A DNA stretch of 64,000 bases, from NCBI GenBank assembly GCA_948474755.1, contig CAOLHI010000969.1:124001-188000 (forward strand), read 5' to 3'. Positions 33,511 through 43,867 of this stretch are shown here, piece after piece. This stretch comes from Ctenosaura bakeri. Lineage: Eukaryota; Chordata; Lepidosauria; Squamata; Iguanidae. Numbering within the stretch: position 1 is the first letter of the stretch; every line of letters begins with the position of its first letter. The notes beneath the pieces are model-generated. The model was not told the origin of the DNA. It saw nothing but the letters and a program-made list of their open reading frames with translations, and made no database searches. The translations under genes were made by a program, and so were the position numbers.

Positions 33511-36289
33511 TATCAGTGACCACTGTCATGTAAGTGGGAAGGTAAACCTGCTACAGGTTTTAGTCCAGACTTCAAAAGAGCTGTCCAAAAGCTATTCTTC
33601 CAAAAAGGCTGAGCATCTTAGATAGCTCCCAGAGTGCATCCAGTGTTCCACTGGAATGGGAACTACCAATTGCTATTGATAGTATACAGAAAAGTAATGA
33701 CTCCAAGCTCTGATTGACCCAGCTTACCTTATGGCATTTCCCCAGGTATGTGTTCAGAATTGCAAGCTGAATAGGCAAGACACTTTGTACTGTGGAGAAA
33801 GCTAAAGAAATTATGAACAGTCACCAGTATCTAACTGGGGTCTTACATCTTTGTAAGTGGACTTACATCTGCAGGAATCAGAATTGTACTGTTGCTTAAA
33901 CTGTACAAGGCTATTGTTAAGTTTCTACATAGCAAAGTTGGCAAAGAACCCAATATGCATCAGTATGTGATGCACATTGGGTGCTCATGCCGATATCTCA
34001 TTATGCATCTTCACAATTCATAAAGGGTTTCTTAACACCTCTACTAGGTATATGTAAAATTATATAACATAACAGATCATATAAGATTCCAGCGAGTAAG
34101 TATACAAATTATATTTACTTATCAATATCTGCCTACATAAATGGTAACTGTCTTAACCACTTTGCTACTTATATTTTTTGTAATCTCTAAATTGTGAAAA
34201 CTAGAGATTTTGAGGGTATAACTTAAAGTGTGCGTGCGCACACACACACACAAACACATTTTGGCTTCATAAGCCTCAGGTTGTCATTTTTAAAAAAAAA
34301 AAATTACAGTAATCTTTAACACTCTCACAAAACAGTTTCCTGAGATTTGTCTCCTTAATACTGGCATCATTTTTCCACTTGTGCTTATTCATGACCAGTA
34401 AAACAAATTATTCCCATCAGGACAGGACTGTTTTTAAGAGTCTCCTTATTGATGAAAACCCAAAAGTGCCCTTTATCATTTTTCACACTTGTGTTCCCTC
34501 ATACTTTCTGACTTGTCTTGGCTAGATCAGCTAAATTTCCTCTGAACGACTGAGAATCTCTCCAGCCTCACTCAGTCACAGTCCAGGAGGAATTCAGTCA
34601 TTTTTTTTTTTAAAAAAAAGTCTTGTTACATAAGATTCTTTTATTGCCTCTTGTTATTTATCTTTGCATGGAATCACCTTTTCCTTCTCCCTCTTCTTCT
34701 TAATTCAAATTAATAAAGTCCTGCAGTGAACGGTCCCTCTCTCCCATAGAAAATTCTTTTCAAAAGACTGAAAAGTCCTCCAAAATCACAGCGCTTATAA
34801 AATGGTGGAAAGGATGGGGGAGAGGGGGTGGAACACCTTTTCTTCTTTCCCTTCGACTTCAGTGACACTATGAAGTTTCACATAATTTGCAGACTGCATC
34901 TCATAAAATACTGGCAAAATTTATTCATTTCAAATTAAATAGATGTAGCACAGAGTAATCTTTCTCTATTAAATATGTCACTTTTTGCAATTGTTTCTTA
35001 ATATCCCTCACAGCTTCCATCTAAGATTAGCACTTTCTCTGCTGCCACAGTTTCACTAACCTACTGAATTATTCACTGAAGCAGAACCTTCAGATATCAG
35101 GTTAGAAAGGCCTTGATTATGGCAGGAAGTGAACTGTATAAACCATTTTTCTTTAAAGGAAAAACTCTCCTTATAGAAAAAAATACATATATATCCAGAA
35201 ATCTGTATTAAATGTGTATCCAAAAATGTTTATAATTGATAGGAATGTGGTCAGCTGCAGTCTCTTTGTATTTTGTTTACAATAATACATAGTAACACTT
35301 GGACAATACTGGAATCTCTTTTTTCCCCCCTAAACGCACATGTTCATGACATGAATTTCAATGGTGCTGGACATAGATGGCTTTTTTGTCTTTTTAGTTT
35401 AAGGTAGGAGGACGCTGAGTACATGTTATTCCAGAATGCTTCCAATAAGATATGTAATTATATATTTATTCATACCTGATTCTCCTCCCTTGCTATAGGA
35501 GCTTCACAGTGTTTTGAATCTACTATGACAGTGCAGTAAAGCTCTTTCTATGGCTTACTGCCAATATAGGCCATTACGTTGTGCCAGCCAAGTGTTGAAA
35601 AGTTGTTTGAACTTACTGAGGAGACAGAAGCTCCCTTTGCTAGTGTTGAAATCCAGAAACTCACCACTCATCATTCTGCTACTTGATGACATGTCCAGAG
35701 GCACCCAAGTGTTTGAAATATAGCCCTGACACAGAGCAGGCTAAAGGCACTAACTTTTTCAGGCCTCTGTAACATGAAGGAAAAGTGTGCACTGCTGATG
35801 TCCATTAGTAAGATGAAGAGATTGTCAGCAAAAGTTCACCTTAACAAAAGCTGAAATACTTTTCTTGGTATCCTCAAAGAGGTGCTATCCTGTGGATCGG
35901 TATTAGGCTCAGAAAAAGTACAATTTTTCAATTTCAGTCCTAGAAATTGTAGTCCAAAGTAACTTTTCCAGGCTTTGATTATTATGATGAGAATGAAATT
36001 CAGCTGTCTTTTTGACTGACTTGAAAGTCTAGTCAGACAGAGAAACTAGACCATAATCCTGTTGGACTTTCCTAGTGTTAGAATGGTGTGTCTAGAAAAG
36101 TTCTAGTACCAGCAGTTGTGGTTTTTGAAAACGGGAATGTGTACATCAGCGATAGGCCATTTACTTGCATTCGGAAGCTCACATGCTTCCTATCATTTGG
36201 CTTCTCCATGTGGATGTGTGGAGAACAAGGTCTTGTCCTTTGGTAAAGACAGGAGGATGCCTTGAGTAAATTCTAATTTTAAAGACTCC
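33511..36289. other. Non-coding AT-rich DNA
   Basis: It is mostly unique. It contains a short 'gtgcgtgcgcacacacacac' tract at about 34,230-34,252 and T-run/A-run junctions at 34,291-34,303 and 34,600-34,618. A family-B fragment, 'tagaaattgtagtccaaagt', sits at about 35,940-35,960. No open frame shows a family motif. Confidence 0.45.
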
Positions 36290-36372
36290 TAGGTCCAGTC
36301 CCTGGCATCTTCAGGTAGGGTTTTCAAAGAGTCCTTTCTGAAAACTTGGGATCACTGAGATGGATGGACCCA
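36290..36372 (+). mobile_element. Fragment of tRNA-derived SINE
   Basis: The stretch 'aggtccagtccctggcatct' followed by 'tcaggtagggttttcaaaga' and 'agatggatggaccc' matches the B-box and body of the SINE type also seen at 50.95-51.15 kb. Only the middle is preserved. Confidence 0.5.
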
Positions 36373-36874
36373 TCCATCAGGAGCTTGGCTAATAGGCAAG
36401 GACAATGGGTGTTTTGTGGTGGCATGGTAGAAGACACAGCATAAGCTGAGCTTATGTCTGTCAGGCTAAACCTCCTTAGCCTGGAGAGTCTTTTGGAAGA
36501 GTCTGTTGTATTAAGTCTGTTGTGTCTGTTCAGGTAAGGCTGTTTGTTTATGTGAGCTGGAAAGAAGTTTGCTCGTGTGCTTGTTATGGTTCTATTGTCC
36601 ATCTGTGGGTAGGCCCAGGTCCTCTGCCTGAGCACATGGCCTTAGGTAATCAAGGCATCTGCTAGAGAGAGTGAGTCAGAGACTTGGCTGGGTGAGGGGC
36701 GGGCAGCCACTAGCTCTCTATATAGTTGTAGCCCCCATCCCTGGAATTGCCAAACAGGAGCTCAGCAAACAGCGGCAAGGCCAACAGGCATTTTGTGTGG
36801 ATGTTTAGCAGGGAGTTTTGAGGGGGAGGTCCAGAGTTCTGTTCAGTGCCTACTCAAGACTATTGAATATGGAT
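36373..36874. other. Unassigned sequence with G-rich stretch
   Basis: The segment includes 'tctctatatagttgtagccccc' at about 36,714-36,735, a TATA-like stretch after a GC-richer part. There is also an 'aacaggagctcagcaaacag' phrase near 36,750. It could be a LINE 5' region or LTR remnant, but I see no inverted TG...CA ends or tract to support an LTR. No gene is annotated. Confidence 0.25.
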
Positions 36875-37468
36875 GGATTAGAATTCAAAATAACCTTAAA
36901 AGATTAGAGAGGTAGGCAAAAACCAACAAAATGAATGCAAGAGGGAGAAATATAAGATATTACACTTAAGCAGAAAAAAATTAAATGCACAGATATAGGA
37001 TGAGCAATATCTGGCTGGCTTGATAATAGAACATGTGAAAAGCATCTATGAGTCCTAGAAGACCACAAGCTGAGTCATGTGTCAGACGTGTTGTGAGTCA
37101 GATGGCAGTTAAACAAGCCAGTGAGCTTCTAGCCTGTGTCAACAGGAGTATAGTATCTAGATTGGAGGAAGCAATAGTACCACTCTATCCTATGTTGGTC
37201 AGACCTCACCTGGAATACTGTGTCCTGTTCTGCCACCACAATTTAAGAAGGATATTGAGAATCTGGAACATGTCCAGAGAAGGAGGAAGAGGACCAAAAT
37301 GATAAAAGGCCTGGAGATTTAACCCTATGAGGAGTGACTTAGGGACATGTATATGGTTAGCCTGGAGAAGAGAAGGTTAAGAAATGATATGATAGCCATG
37401 TTTAAATATTTGATGTAGGGGTGTCATACAGACAATGGAGCAAGCTTATTTTCTGCTCCTCCAGAGAC
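36875..37468 (+). mobile_element. CR1/L3-like LINE 3' end, left part
   Basis: The layout is typical: '...taagatattacacttaagca...', 'gagtcctagaagaccacaag', a frame with 'MLVRPHLEYCVLF', then 'ggcctggagatttaacccta', 'gcctggagaagagaaggtta' and 'atgtttaaatatttgatgta'. The protein motif and the DNA order identify the C-terminal part of the CR1-type reverse transcriptase ORF and its 3' region. It has frameshifts and is inactive. It is interrupted at 37,469-37,906 by a GC-rich DNA element and resumes after it. Confidence 0.8.
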
Positions 37469-37471
37469 TAG

Positions 37472-37903
37472 GGCCCTTTTCGCACGTTACCCGTTTGTGC
37501 GGCTAGGGGGGGCGTCTTGCGCAAAAAGCCTCAGCCAGAATGCTGCCGCTTCCCTGCTCCTTCGTCCCGCAGGTCACTTCCTAGTAGCGCGACCATCGCG
37601 CTAGTGCCCCGCCCCTTCCTTCCGCAGCGCAGTCTGGGAGCTGTAGGCTGCGGTGGGGGGAGGAAGCGTGATCGGGGCGGCTTGTTCGGCACACCGCATG
37701 CAGGTAAGTGTGCAAGGGCCCCGCGAGCATTGCACAACCGCGCAGTATTTTCGGCTTAGAGCCGAAATTAAGAAAATGCGTGTGCATCCCACTTTAGGCT
37801 CCTGAGCATTGCATGAATGGGAGTGCGTCATACAGACCGACGCTCCCATTTACGCGACGCTCAAGGGGCCCTTGCGCAAAAAAAACTGTGTGCGAAATGG
37901 GCC
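37472..37903. mobile_element. GC-rich Harbinger-like MITE inserted in CR1
   Basis: Imperfect terminal inverted repeats are 'ggcccttttcgcac' at the left and 'gtgcgaaatgggcc' at the right. The trinucleotide TAG flanks both sides (37,469-37,471 and 37,904-37,906). Removing the element restores the continuous CR1 sequence '...cagagactag/gacacatagcaat...'. A 3-bp duplication and GG...CC termini fit PIF/Harbinger elements. The 432-bp body is much richer in G, C and CpG than its surroundings and has no transposase. Open frames of 70-80 codons in it are by-products of GC content. Confidence 0.75.
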
Positions 37904-37906
37904 TAG

Positions 37907-38124
37907 GACACATAGCAATGGCCTGTAGGAAAAGAGATTCTACCTAAACATTAGAAAAAATCAGATGGCAATAGCAATTTGGCAGTGGAATATGCTGCCT
38001 AGGAGTGTGGTGGAGAGAGTAGATGGCCATCTGTTGCGAGTTCAGAATACATTGTATATTTCTGCATGGTAGGGGTTTGGACAGGATGACCCTTGTGGTG
38101 TCTTCTAATTCTATGATTCTATGA
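37907..38124 (+). mobile_element. CR1/L3-like LINE 3' end, right part
   Basis: This continues the CR1 copy after the Harbinger-like insertion: 'ggaaaagagattctacctaa', 'gccatctgttgcgagttcag', 'tggacaggatgacccttgtg' and the terminal 'attctatgattctatga' direct repeat that defines CR1 3' ends. It carries several substitutions. Confidence 0.85.
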
Positions 38125-38394
38125 CCCATGGTCTGACAAATTATTAAGGCAAACTTATGTTCCTATATATTCCATAAATAACGTGCTGCCTAAGGGTATA
38201 CTTTCTTTACTGTCCTGATTTTACTATTAGAAGAGAGAGTTCTCTTCCACTTCCTGCCTCAATTTCACCTTCAGTTTCATGATCACCAGACTGCTAAGCA
38301 TCCTAATTTGATAGAATACAGCAATCTCACCAAAAGTTATGGAGCCTTTATATTTTCTGTGAACCAGCTGACTGGTGATTGAAGGTATGCCAGA
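38125..38394. other. Non-coding spacer
   Basis: No gene or repeat recognised between the CR1 3' terminus and the next LINE fragment. Confidence 0.35.
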
Positions 38395-38765
38395 TATTTT
38401 AATTATTTATTTATCGTTTATTAAAATGTTCGTTTTCTGCCCTTTATGATGGGATTCCTGGACAGTGTTCAATAAAATCAATGTAATCATTTTGAAATAA
38501 TTTAAAACTGTAAAAAAAAAAAAAATAGAATGAAAACATATTAAACAAGTTAAATCAAAACAAGACAATTTAGAGCAAAATTTGAATGAAATTAATTAGA
38601 CTCCAAAGGCTTCCTTAAAGAGCCATATCTTTACTTGGTATCGCAATGAAGCTAGCATTGCTGCTAATCAGGCTTTTAAAGGAAGGGTATTCCACAACTA
38701 GAGTGTCACAGAAAAGAAGGCCATCTGCCACGTCCTAAGTGGCAGAGCTTAGACTGTGTGGACGG
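38395..38765 (-). mobile_element. LINE 3' region (L2/CR1-like), reverse
   Basis: On the plus strand it opens with 'attatttatttatcgtttat' and a tail 'ttctgccctttatgatggga'. Further in come 'aaagagccatatctttactt' and 'ggaagggtattccacaact'. This is the reverse complement layout of a LINE 3' end widespread in squamates. An A-run lies at 38,512-38,525. No coding frame survives. Confidence 0.6.
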
Positions 38766-38769
38766 AGGG

Positions 38770-38940
38770 CGGGAGGGGGCATGGCTACAGCACACAGGGG
38801 GGCTGCAGCATGTGGGAGAGTGGCTACAGCATGTGGGGGTATGGGTACAGCACGTGGGGGTATGGCTACAGCACGTGGGCGTAGGTACAACAGATAGTGT
38901 GGGGCTATGACAGACAGAGAGGGGCTACATTATGTGGAAG
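38770..38940. repeat. GC-rich minisatellite, ~23-bp units
   Basis: Imperfect tandem copies of 'ggctacagcacgtggg(ggtat)' run for about 170 bp: 'ggctacagcacacag', 'ggctgcagcatgtgg', 'ggctacagcatgtgg', 'gggtacagcacgtgg', 'ggctacagcacgtgg', 'aggtacaacagatag' and 'gggctacattatgtgg'. The units degrade towards the right. It lies just beside the LINE fragment. Confidence 0.7.
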
Positions 38941-39558
38941 AGGGCAAGCAAGGAGCTGGGACACCCCTAAAAAATTGCTGCTGGGGGCAAACTGCCCCAT
39001 CCCCCCTCATCCCGATGGTGACTGCATGTCCTTTCATAATATTTTGACACAGAGGCACACTTCTTCAGCAGACCTCAATATTCAGGCAAGCATTGCTCCT
39101 TCCTGTGTGTGGTTCCAACCCTTTTAGGGCATTGGTTATTATTACCAGCACCTTGAATTCAGATCAGAATCACATACCCTCCAGCATTTCACAGATGAAA
39201 ACGTGGACACTTGTGACTGAGCTACATCAGAACATTGTCAAGATGGCAAAAGTTATTAATGAGGAAGAGCACACAGGCTAGGAGCAAATGCAGCAGTTTG
39301 CTTTTGCCCGAGCCTACTTGCAAGGATAAGATTCCACTCTCTCTTCTCCTCTCCTTTCTTCCCTCCTGAGTCAATGAGTGTAAACAGCATTTGTACTTTC
39401 AACTTAATTTGCAGCAAGGTACACATAAAAAAAGAAAGTGGGAGGAGGAGAGAGAAACCAGGACCTTTTAAAAGCAGCTAAAAAAGTGGGATAATAGAGG
39501 ATTAATCAGAACTGTCCCTGCCAAATTTGGACAGTTGAAGGATGAGGAATCGTAGGCT
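38941..39558. other. Non-coding DNA
   Basis: No recognised repeats or genes. Open frames of 60-76 codons lack motifs. Confidence 0.4.
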
Positions 39559-39726
39559 GTTTCTGCTCAACACTGTTATAGTGCTATTCCACTTTGCAGT
39601 TTAGGGAGAGGCATTTAGAATTCTCAGTCAGAATTCTCTTTGGCCTCAGTGAACTACATACCCTGGGATTCCACAGGATGTTGAAAGTGGAATAATAACA
39701 CTATAACAGTGTAGTGCGGAAAGGGC
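39559..39726. mobile_element. Foldback MITE, family A copy 4 (left arm deleted)
   Basis: The right arm is well kept ('attccacaggatgttgaaag', 'aacagtgtagtgcggaaa'). The left arm goes straight from 'gctattccacttt' to 'gcagtttaggg', having lost the 'caacatcctatggaat' stretch found in the other copies. The spacer 'gaattctcagtcagaattctc' is present. Confidence 0.75.
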
Positions 39727-40429
39727 GATATTGGCAGCCAATGCAACTCCTTTAAGACTGGTTTTCTATGTTTTCTATGTGATGTTCTGGTTAGCAATCC
39801 AGTTGCTATATTTTGCACTTGTTATAGCTTCTGAGTATCTTCAAATGTAGCTTTACATAGAGTTCATTGCAGTAGTTTGATCAGAAAGTTACCAGCATAA
39901 GAAGTGCTGTTCTCTTCTCTTACGACAGTTTCAGCCTGGATGTTGAAATCACTCAACATCATACATCTGGGATTTTCTTGCACCCTCTCTGAGACCACCT
40001 TGGTTAACTCAAGTAGGGAGATTGCAGAGTAGCAAAACAGACCTGTTGCAAATATTTTTGAATTAAACAAATATTTTTGAATTTGGGATAGTATAAATGT
40101 ACTGGGAATCTAATATATTTGACTAATTAGGCATTTATATCTTGCGGTATCAAATATTCCTATATATCTTCTATTATCTTAACATCATTTTGAGTTTTGT
40201 CTCTTTTTTTGCTCAATCACAATAAAGATATAACTGATCTTTTGAAAGGTATGGCCTTTTTCTTGTTTGGCTAACATTTGGGAACCTGAAAAGCGCTAAG
40301 AGCTTTGTTTAGGACTAGAGTTCTAAGAATTAAACTGTGAAAGTATAACTACACTACACAGTTATATGAATTTCATACCACTTAGAATTCTCTGCTACAC
40401 AGATTGAGTGCTTTAGTTCAGGGAAGTAC
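39727..40429. other. Non-coding DNA
   Basis: No gene or clear repeat. The sequence includes a short direct repetition of 'aaatatttttgaatt' at about 40,048-40,083. Confidence 0.4.
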
Positions 40430-40610
40430 ACTGGAGCAGTGCTACTCAAAGTTGTGGTCCATGGACCAGTGTCAGTTCCTGAGGCATTAGCTGCCAGTCC
40501 TTGGAAAGCTTCTAGTAAATAAATAAATAGCTGTAGCCAATGGGTGCAAATATGGTATTGGTCCCTGGCATATAGAAAAATAAATTGCTGGTCCCCCCGT
40601 CAGGTGGCAT
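40430..40610. repeat. hAT-like interspersed repeat (family E), copy 1
   Basis: The segment 'gtgctactcaaagttgtggtccatggaccagtgtcag...ctgccagtcc' has the form of a common amniote hAT MITE. The right part, 'gcaaatatggtattggtccctggca', may be the other arm. A related segment lies inverted at 49.88-49.96 kb. Confidence 0.5.
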
Positions 40611-42087
40611 GAGAAGCTTTGCATTGGAACTCTTTTGCAAGGAGTTCTAAGTATCTCATAGTTTTACAGATTGGAGCCATGGCAGTTAAAGTGATATCAA
40701 ACTGCTACAACTGTGCTGTCTAGATACACTCTAAACATTGCATGGCAGATACATGTTTGTCAGTCAGTAGTTGTTTTTTTTTTATCTTTATTGAAAGGCA
40801 GTCATAGAAAGCATTGGGAAGGATTGGGAAGGGCTCGTAATATTTTATTTGACCCTGCCCCTGCTACTGTCATGATGGAAGAGCCAATAGAGTTTAACAT
40901 GGAGCAATACTTTGGAGGTTACATACACAACAAAGCCATAATGTCATGTAACATTTAGTTTGACCCTGTCTCTGCTGCTGTCAGGAGTGATGGAGCAGTT
41001 TAGATCTGGGCAGCTCTATGGAGCCTGCATGCACCAACCCTAAAGCTATGGAGAGGCTGTGAAGCTGGTGTTATGTTCTTGGAGAGGTAAAATTGTACTG
41101 AGAGAATATTGGATAGTCAGAGAATTTTAAAGCTAGAAGAGATAGAGTGTGAAAGTATGCACTGCTCATATAATGTCTGTGCTATAAAAATATGCAATGG
41201 AGGTTACATTTCTAATGCTTTCTGTTCTTGAATTCTATGTGATTGTTCTGCCATGACATACTTAGAGCAACAGCATAGCGTTGATAGTGGTGGTAAGGAA
41301 GCTTAGGAAGACATACTATTGACCAATTTCTAATGGATCACATATCATCTGCTAATTCTTGTGATTTCTATAAGGAATTCAGTGAGGTGGACCTTTGTGT
41401 GATTCATCAATATGTTTTTTATATGTTTATGCAGGTGTGGATATTCTGAACCAAACTGTGATATTCATTAAATGGACAGATAATCAATGGTTTGGTTTAG
41501 TTTATAGCAGATGTATGATCTACCAGAAATACTACACACTGATTCTTCAGCAAGATCAGTCTTATATTCTCCCTCTCTCCCAAATACAGAAAATGGCGGG
41601 GGGGGGGAGGGGAAGGAAATCTCATTAGCTCTAGTGGAAATTCTTTTTAATTCTATTCTAACTATAGGCAGGTGGGCCATTTTAGAATTCAGTTTCACTA
41701 GAAAATAAAGATATCAGTCTCTCCTCTCAGAACAAGGTGTTTCTGATAAGGAGCCCTGCCTCTCTGAAGTGCCTGTAATTTGCTAAAGCAAACAGGATAT
41801 GTAGCTGCATGCTATGAATTTACAGAATGCCTGCTTTGGCCTTTGAAATTACTCAATGCAGATATTGTGCACTGAGCATTGAGAGATCAACAGAAACAAG
41901 CATATAGTCTACCTTTCTTTTTCGCTAAATTTAGGGTAATCAAATGTATTAAAGAAAAACCAGTTGTTGTTTTTTTAAAAAGCTGATAATACAAGATGCA
42001 GTGTCCCACTTTTCTTCTGTTCTGTTCCATGTACACTACAAATGTAAACCAGTTTTAACTGTCCTGGCTTCAGGAACTGCCACACAC
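40611..42087. other. Non-coding AT-rich DNA
   Basis: It contains a G-run at about 41,598-41,607 and a T-run near 40,772-40,781. A weak internal repetition of 'tttgaccctg(c/t)cc/tctgct' occurs at 40,849 and 40,959. No gene is supported. Confidence 0.4.
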
Positions 42088-42466
42088 AGAATCATAGAAT
42101 TATGGAGCTGGATGGGATCCCAGGAGTGATCTACTTCAACATCTTGCCAGTAAAGAAATATGTAGTTCAAGCATCCCTCACAGGTAAGCATTCAAGCTCT
42201 GGTTAAATATCTCCAGCAAGAGAAGAATCTCTTTTCTTATAATCTGAAGCCATTCGATTCAGGTCCTACCCTCAGGAGCAGGTGGGGGAGCGAAATAAAA
42301 CCACAAGCTTGTTCATTCTTTCACTTGGCAGCCCCTTCACATATTTGGCCATCTTATCACCTCTCGATCTTTTCCAGGCTAAGCACACTTAACTCCCTCA
42401 AGCATTCCTCATTAGTCTTGGTTTTCAAATCTTCTACCATCTTGGCTGCCCTTCTCTAGACATGCA
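42088..42466 (-). mobile_element. CR1/L3-like LINE 3' fragment, reverse
   Basis: It begins 'agaatcatagaattatggag', the reverse complement of the CR1 3' end. It continues with 'tctggttaaatatctccagc', 'gaagccattcgattcaggtc', 'catatttggccatcttatca' and 'ttttccaggctaagcacact'. It is 5'-truncated near 42,466 and diverged. Confidence 0.75.
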
Positions 42467-43199
42467 GGGACTGGGATGAGAAGAGAAATCTTTGCAAACA
42501 CAAAAGTATGCGTATTAAGGTGTTTGAAAAAGTTGGGATGCCACGAGTATTGTTATAGTGTACTCACAATGCATCCTATTATTATACCATATCTTTTTGA
42601 TCCAGTGGAAAGAAGGTACATCTGAAGGTATTGGTACTGGTGGATCTCTGAATGATTTGTAGAGTGGGGAGCATCTCTGACTCACTATTAAGAACAGCAG
42701 CAACAATGCAATCCCTCCATCCTAAATTATACCACCAAAATGAAGAAAGCTAGGAGTAATGAGGAGTAGGTGCTCAGATCGTTGGCTGGGGCTCAGTTCC
42801 AGTACCAACATGGCCTACTTGAAATTATGGACTAATCTAACTTTAATTCTAAATGTATTATTGTACATCAGGCTCTTGATGGTTGATTTGAGTTCTAGTA
42901 GATCCTGTAAGTCTGGGATTTGCCTACCCCTGTTTAGATCTTCATGGCTCCCCCCACATACCATTTTGAAGATAAGGGTACTATATGCAAGCAGCAATTT
43001 TATTAGGTGGCAGTGTTTAGTAATATTGTTTATATTATCACTATATTTCTGTAGTGTTAATTGTTGTCTGGCAGGCCTACCCAGTCTATTTTTAACTATG
43101 ATGTATTTTTAATTATGATTTTAATTATGGTATTTGAATGGTTTTATGCTTTTAGTATATTTTAATATATTTTATTTTTAATACATTTTTCATTGGTAT
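42467..43199. other. Non-coding DNA, possible LINE remnant
   Basis: The open frame at 42,759-43,112 has no motif I recognise. Since the next stretch is a LINE 3' tail on the plus strand, part of this may be that LINE's decayed coding end, but I cannot show it. Confidence 0.3.
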
Positions 43200-43376
43200 G
43201 TTGGTTTTGTGGGGGAGGAGGCTTTATGCAACCTTTATCGATTTCAAGTCAAGTATGCTGGTTTTAATTGTATTTTAACCTCTGTTGTATCCTGTCTCCA
43301 GCTCTGAGGAGAGGTGGATAACAAAATACAAATTTTTATTACTATTACTATTGTTACTGTTATTGTTGTCATAATT
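43200..43376 (+). mobile_element. L2/CR1-like LINE 3' tail
   Basis: The sequence 'attttaacctctgttgtatcc', 'tctgaggagaggtggataac', 'aaaatacaaatttttatta' and then (TTA/TTG)n-like tail matches the ending '...agaggcgggataacaaataaatttattatta' of squamate LINEs. It lies directly against the next MITE. Confidence 0.6.
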
Positions 43377-43867
43377 ACCATATTTCCTGGCGTATAAGAC
43401 ACACTTTTTTCTTAAAAAATATTCTTTGAAAATGGGGGGCATCCTATACACCAGCAAAGACAGTAATGCTAAAACCATAGGGAATGAACCGGGAGTCAAA
43501 GTTCTCCTTGTCCAAGCAAACAGGAAGGGAAGGGGTAGTGGAATCCAGGTAAAGCACTCCTTACCTTCTCCTCCTCTCCTGTACATTTTGACTCTTCTAG
43601 GGTCCAAGAAAAACTGGTGCAGCACTCTTTTCATTCCCCTCCTTTCCTGGTACAGCATTCTTTTTATTCCCCTCCTCTCCTGCTGCAACACTCTTTTCAT
43701 TCCTCTTCTCCTGGTGCAACACTCTATTCATTCCCCTCCTCTCCTGGTGCAGCACTCCTTTCATTCCCCTCACCAGGGAACTAAAACATTTTTTTCCTGA
43801 AAAATGCCCCTTGAAAGTGGGGTGCGTCTTATATGCTGGTGTGTCTAATACGCTGGCAAATACGATA
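43377..43867. mobile_element. 'GCGTATAAGAC' MITE (family D)
   Basis: The left end, 'catatttcctggcgtataagac', is mirrored by the right end 'gtctaatacgctggcaaatacg'. Further in, 'ctttgaaaatggggggcatcct' on the left and 'ccccttgaaagtggggtgcgtc' on the right are directly similar, so the arms are complex. There is no transposase. The interior carries a 33-bp minisatellite described separately. Target duplication is not clear, and the superfamily is uncertain. Confidence 0.6.
43612..43776. repeat. 33-bp minisatellite inside MITE
   Basis: About five units of 'tggtgcagcactcttttcat' plus 'tcccctcctttcc' follow one another, the clearest being 33 bp and some 31-32 bp. Because 33 is a multiple of three, the plus-strand frame at 43,426-43,800 stays open through the array and encodes a periodic 'CNTLFIPLL'-like peptide. 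I treat it as a chance frame, not a gene. Confidence 0.75.

Noticed and set aside
36373..36874. Possible LTR promoter around a TATA-like stretch
   Set aside because: No TG...CA ends, primer-binding site, polypurine tract or second LTR seen.
37517..37849. Overlapping open frames on both strands in a GC-rich stretch, suggestive of a first exon with a CpG island
   Set aside because: The stretch is bounded by inverted termini and TAG duplications and interrupts a CR1 copy, so it is a transposon insertion, not a promoter.
43426..43800. Periodic 124-codon frame that looks like a repeat protein
   Set aside because: It is explained by a 33-bp minisatellite inside a MITE.
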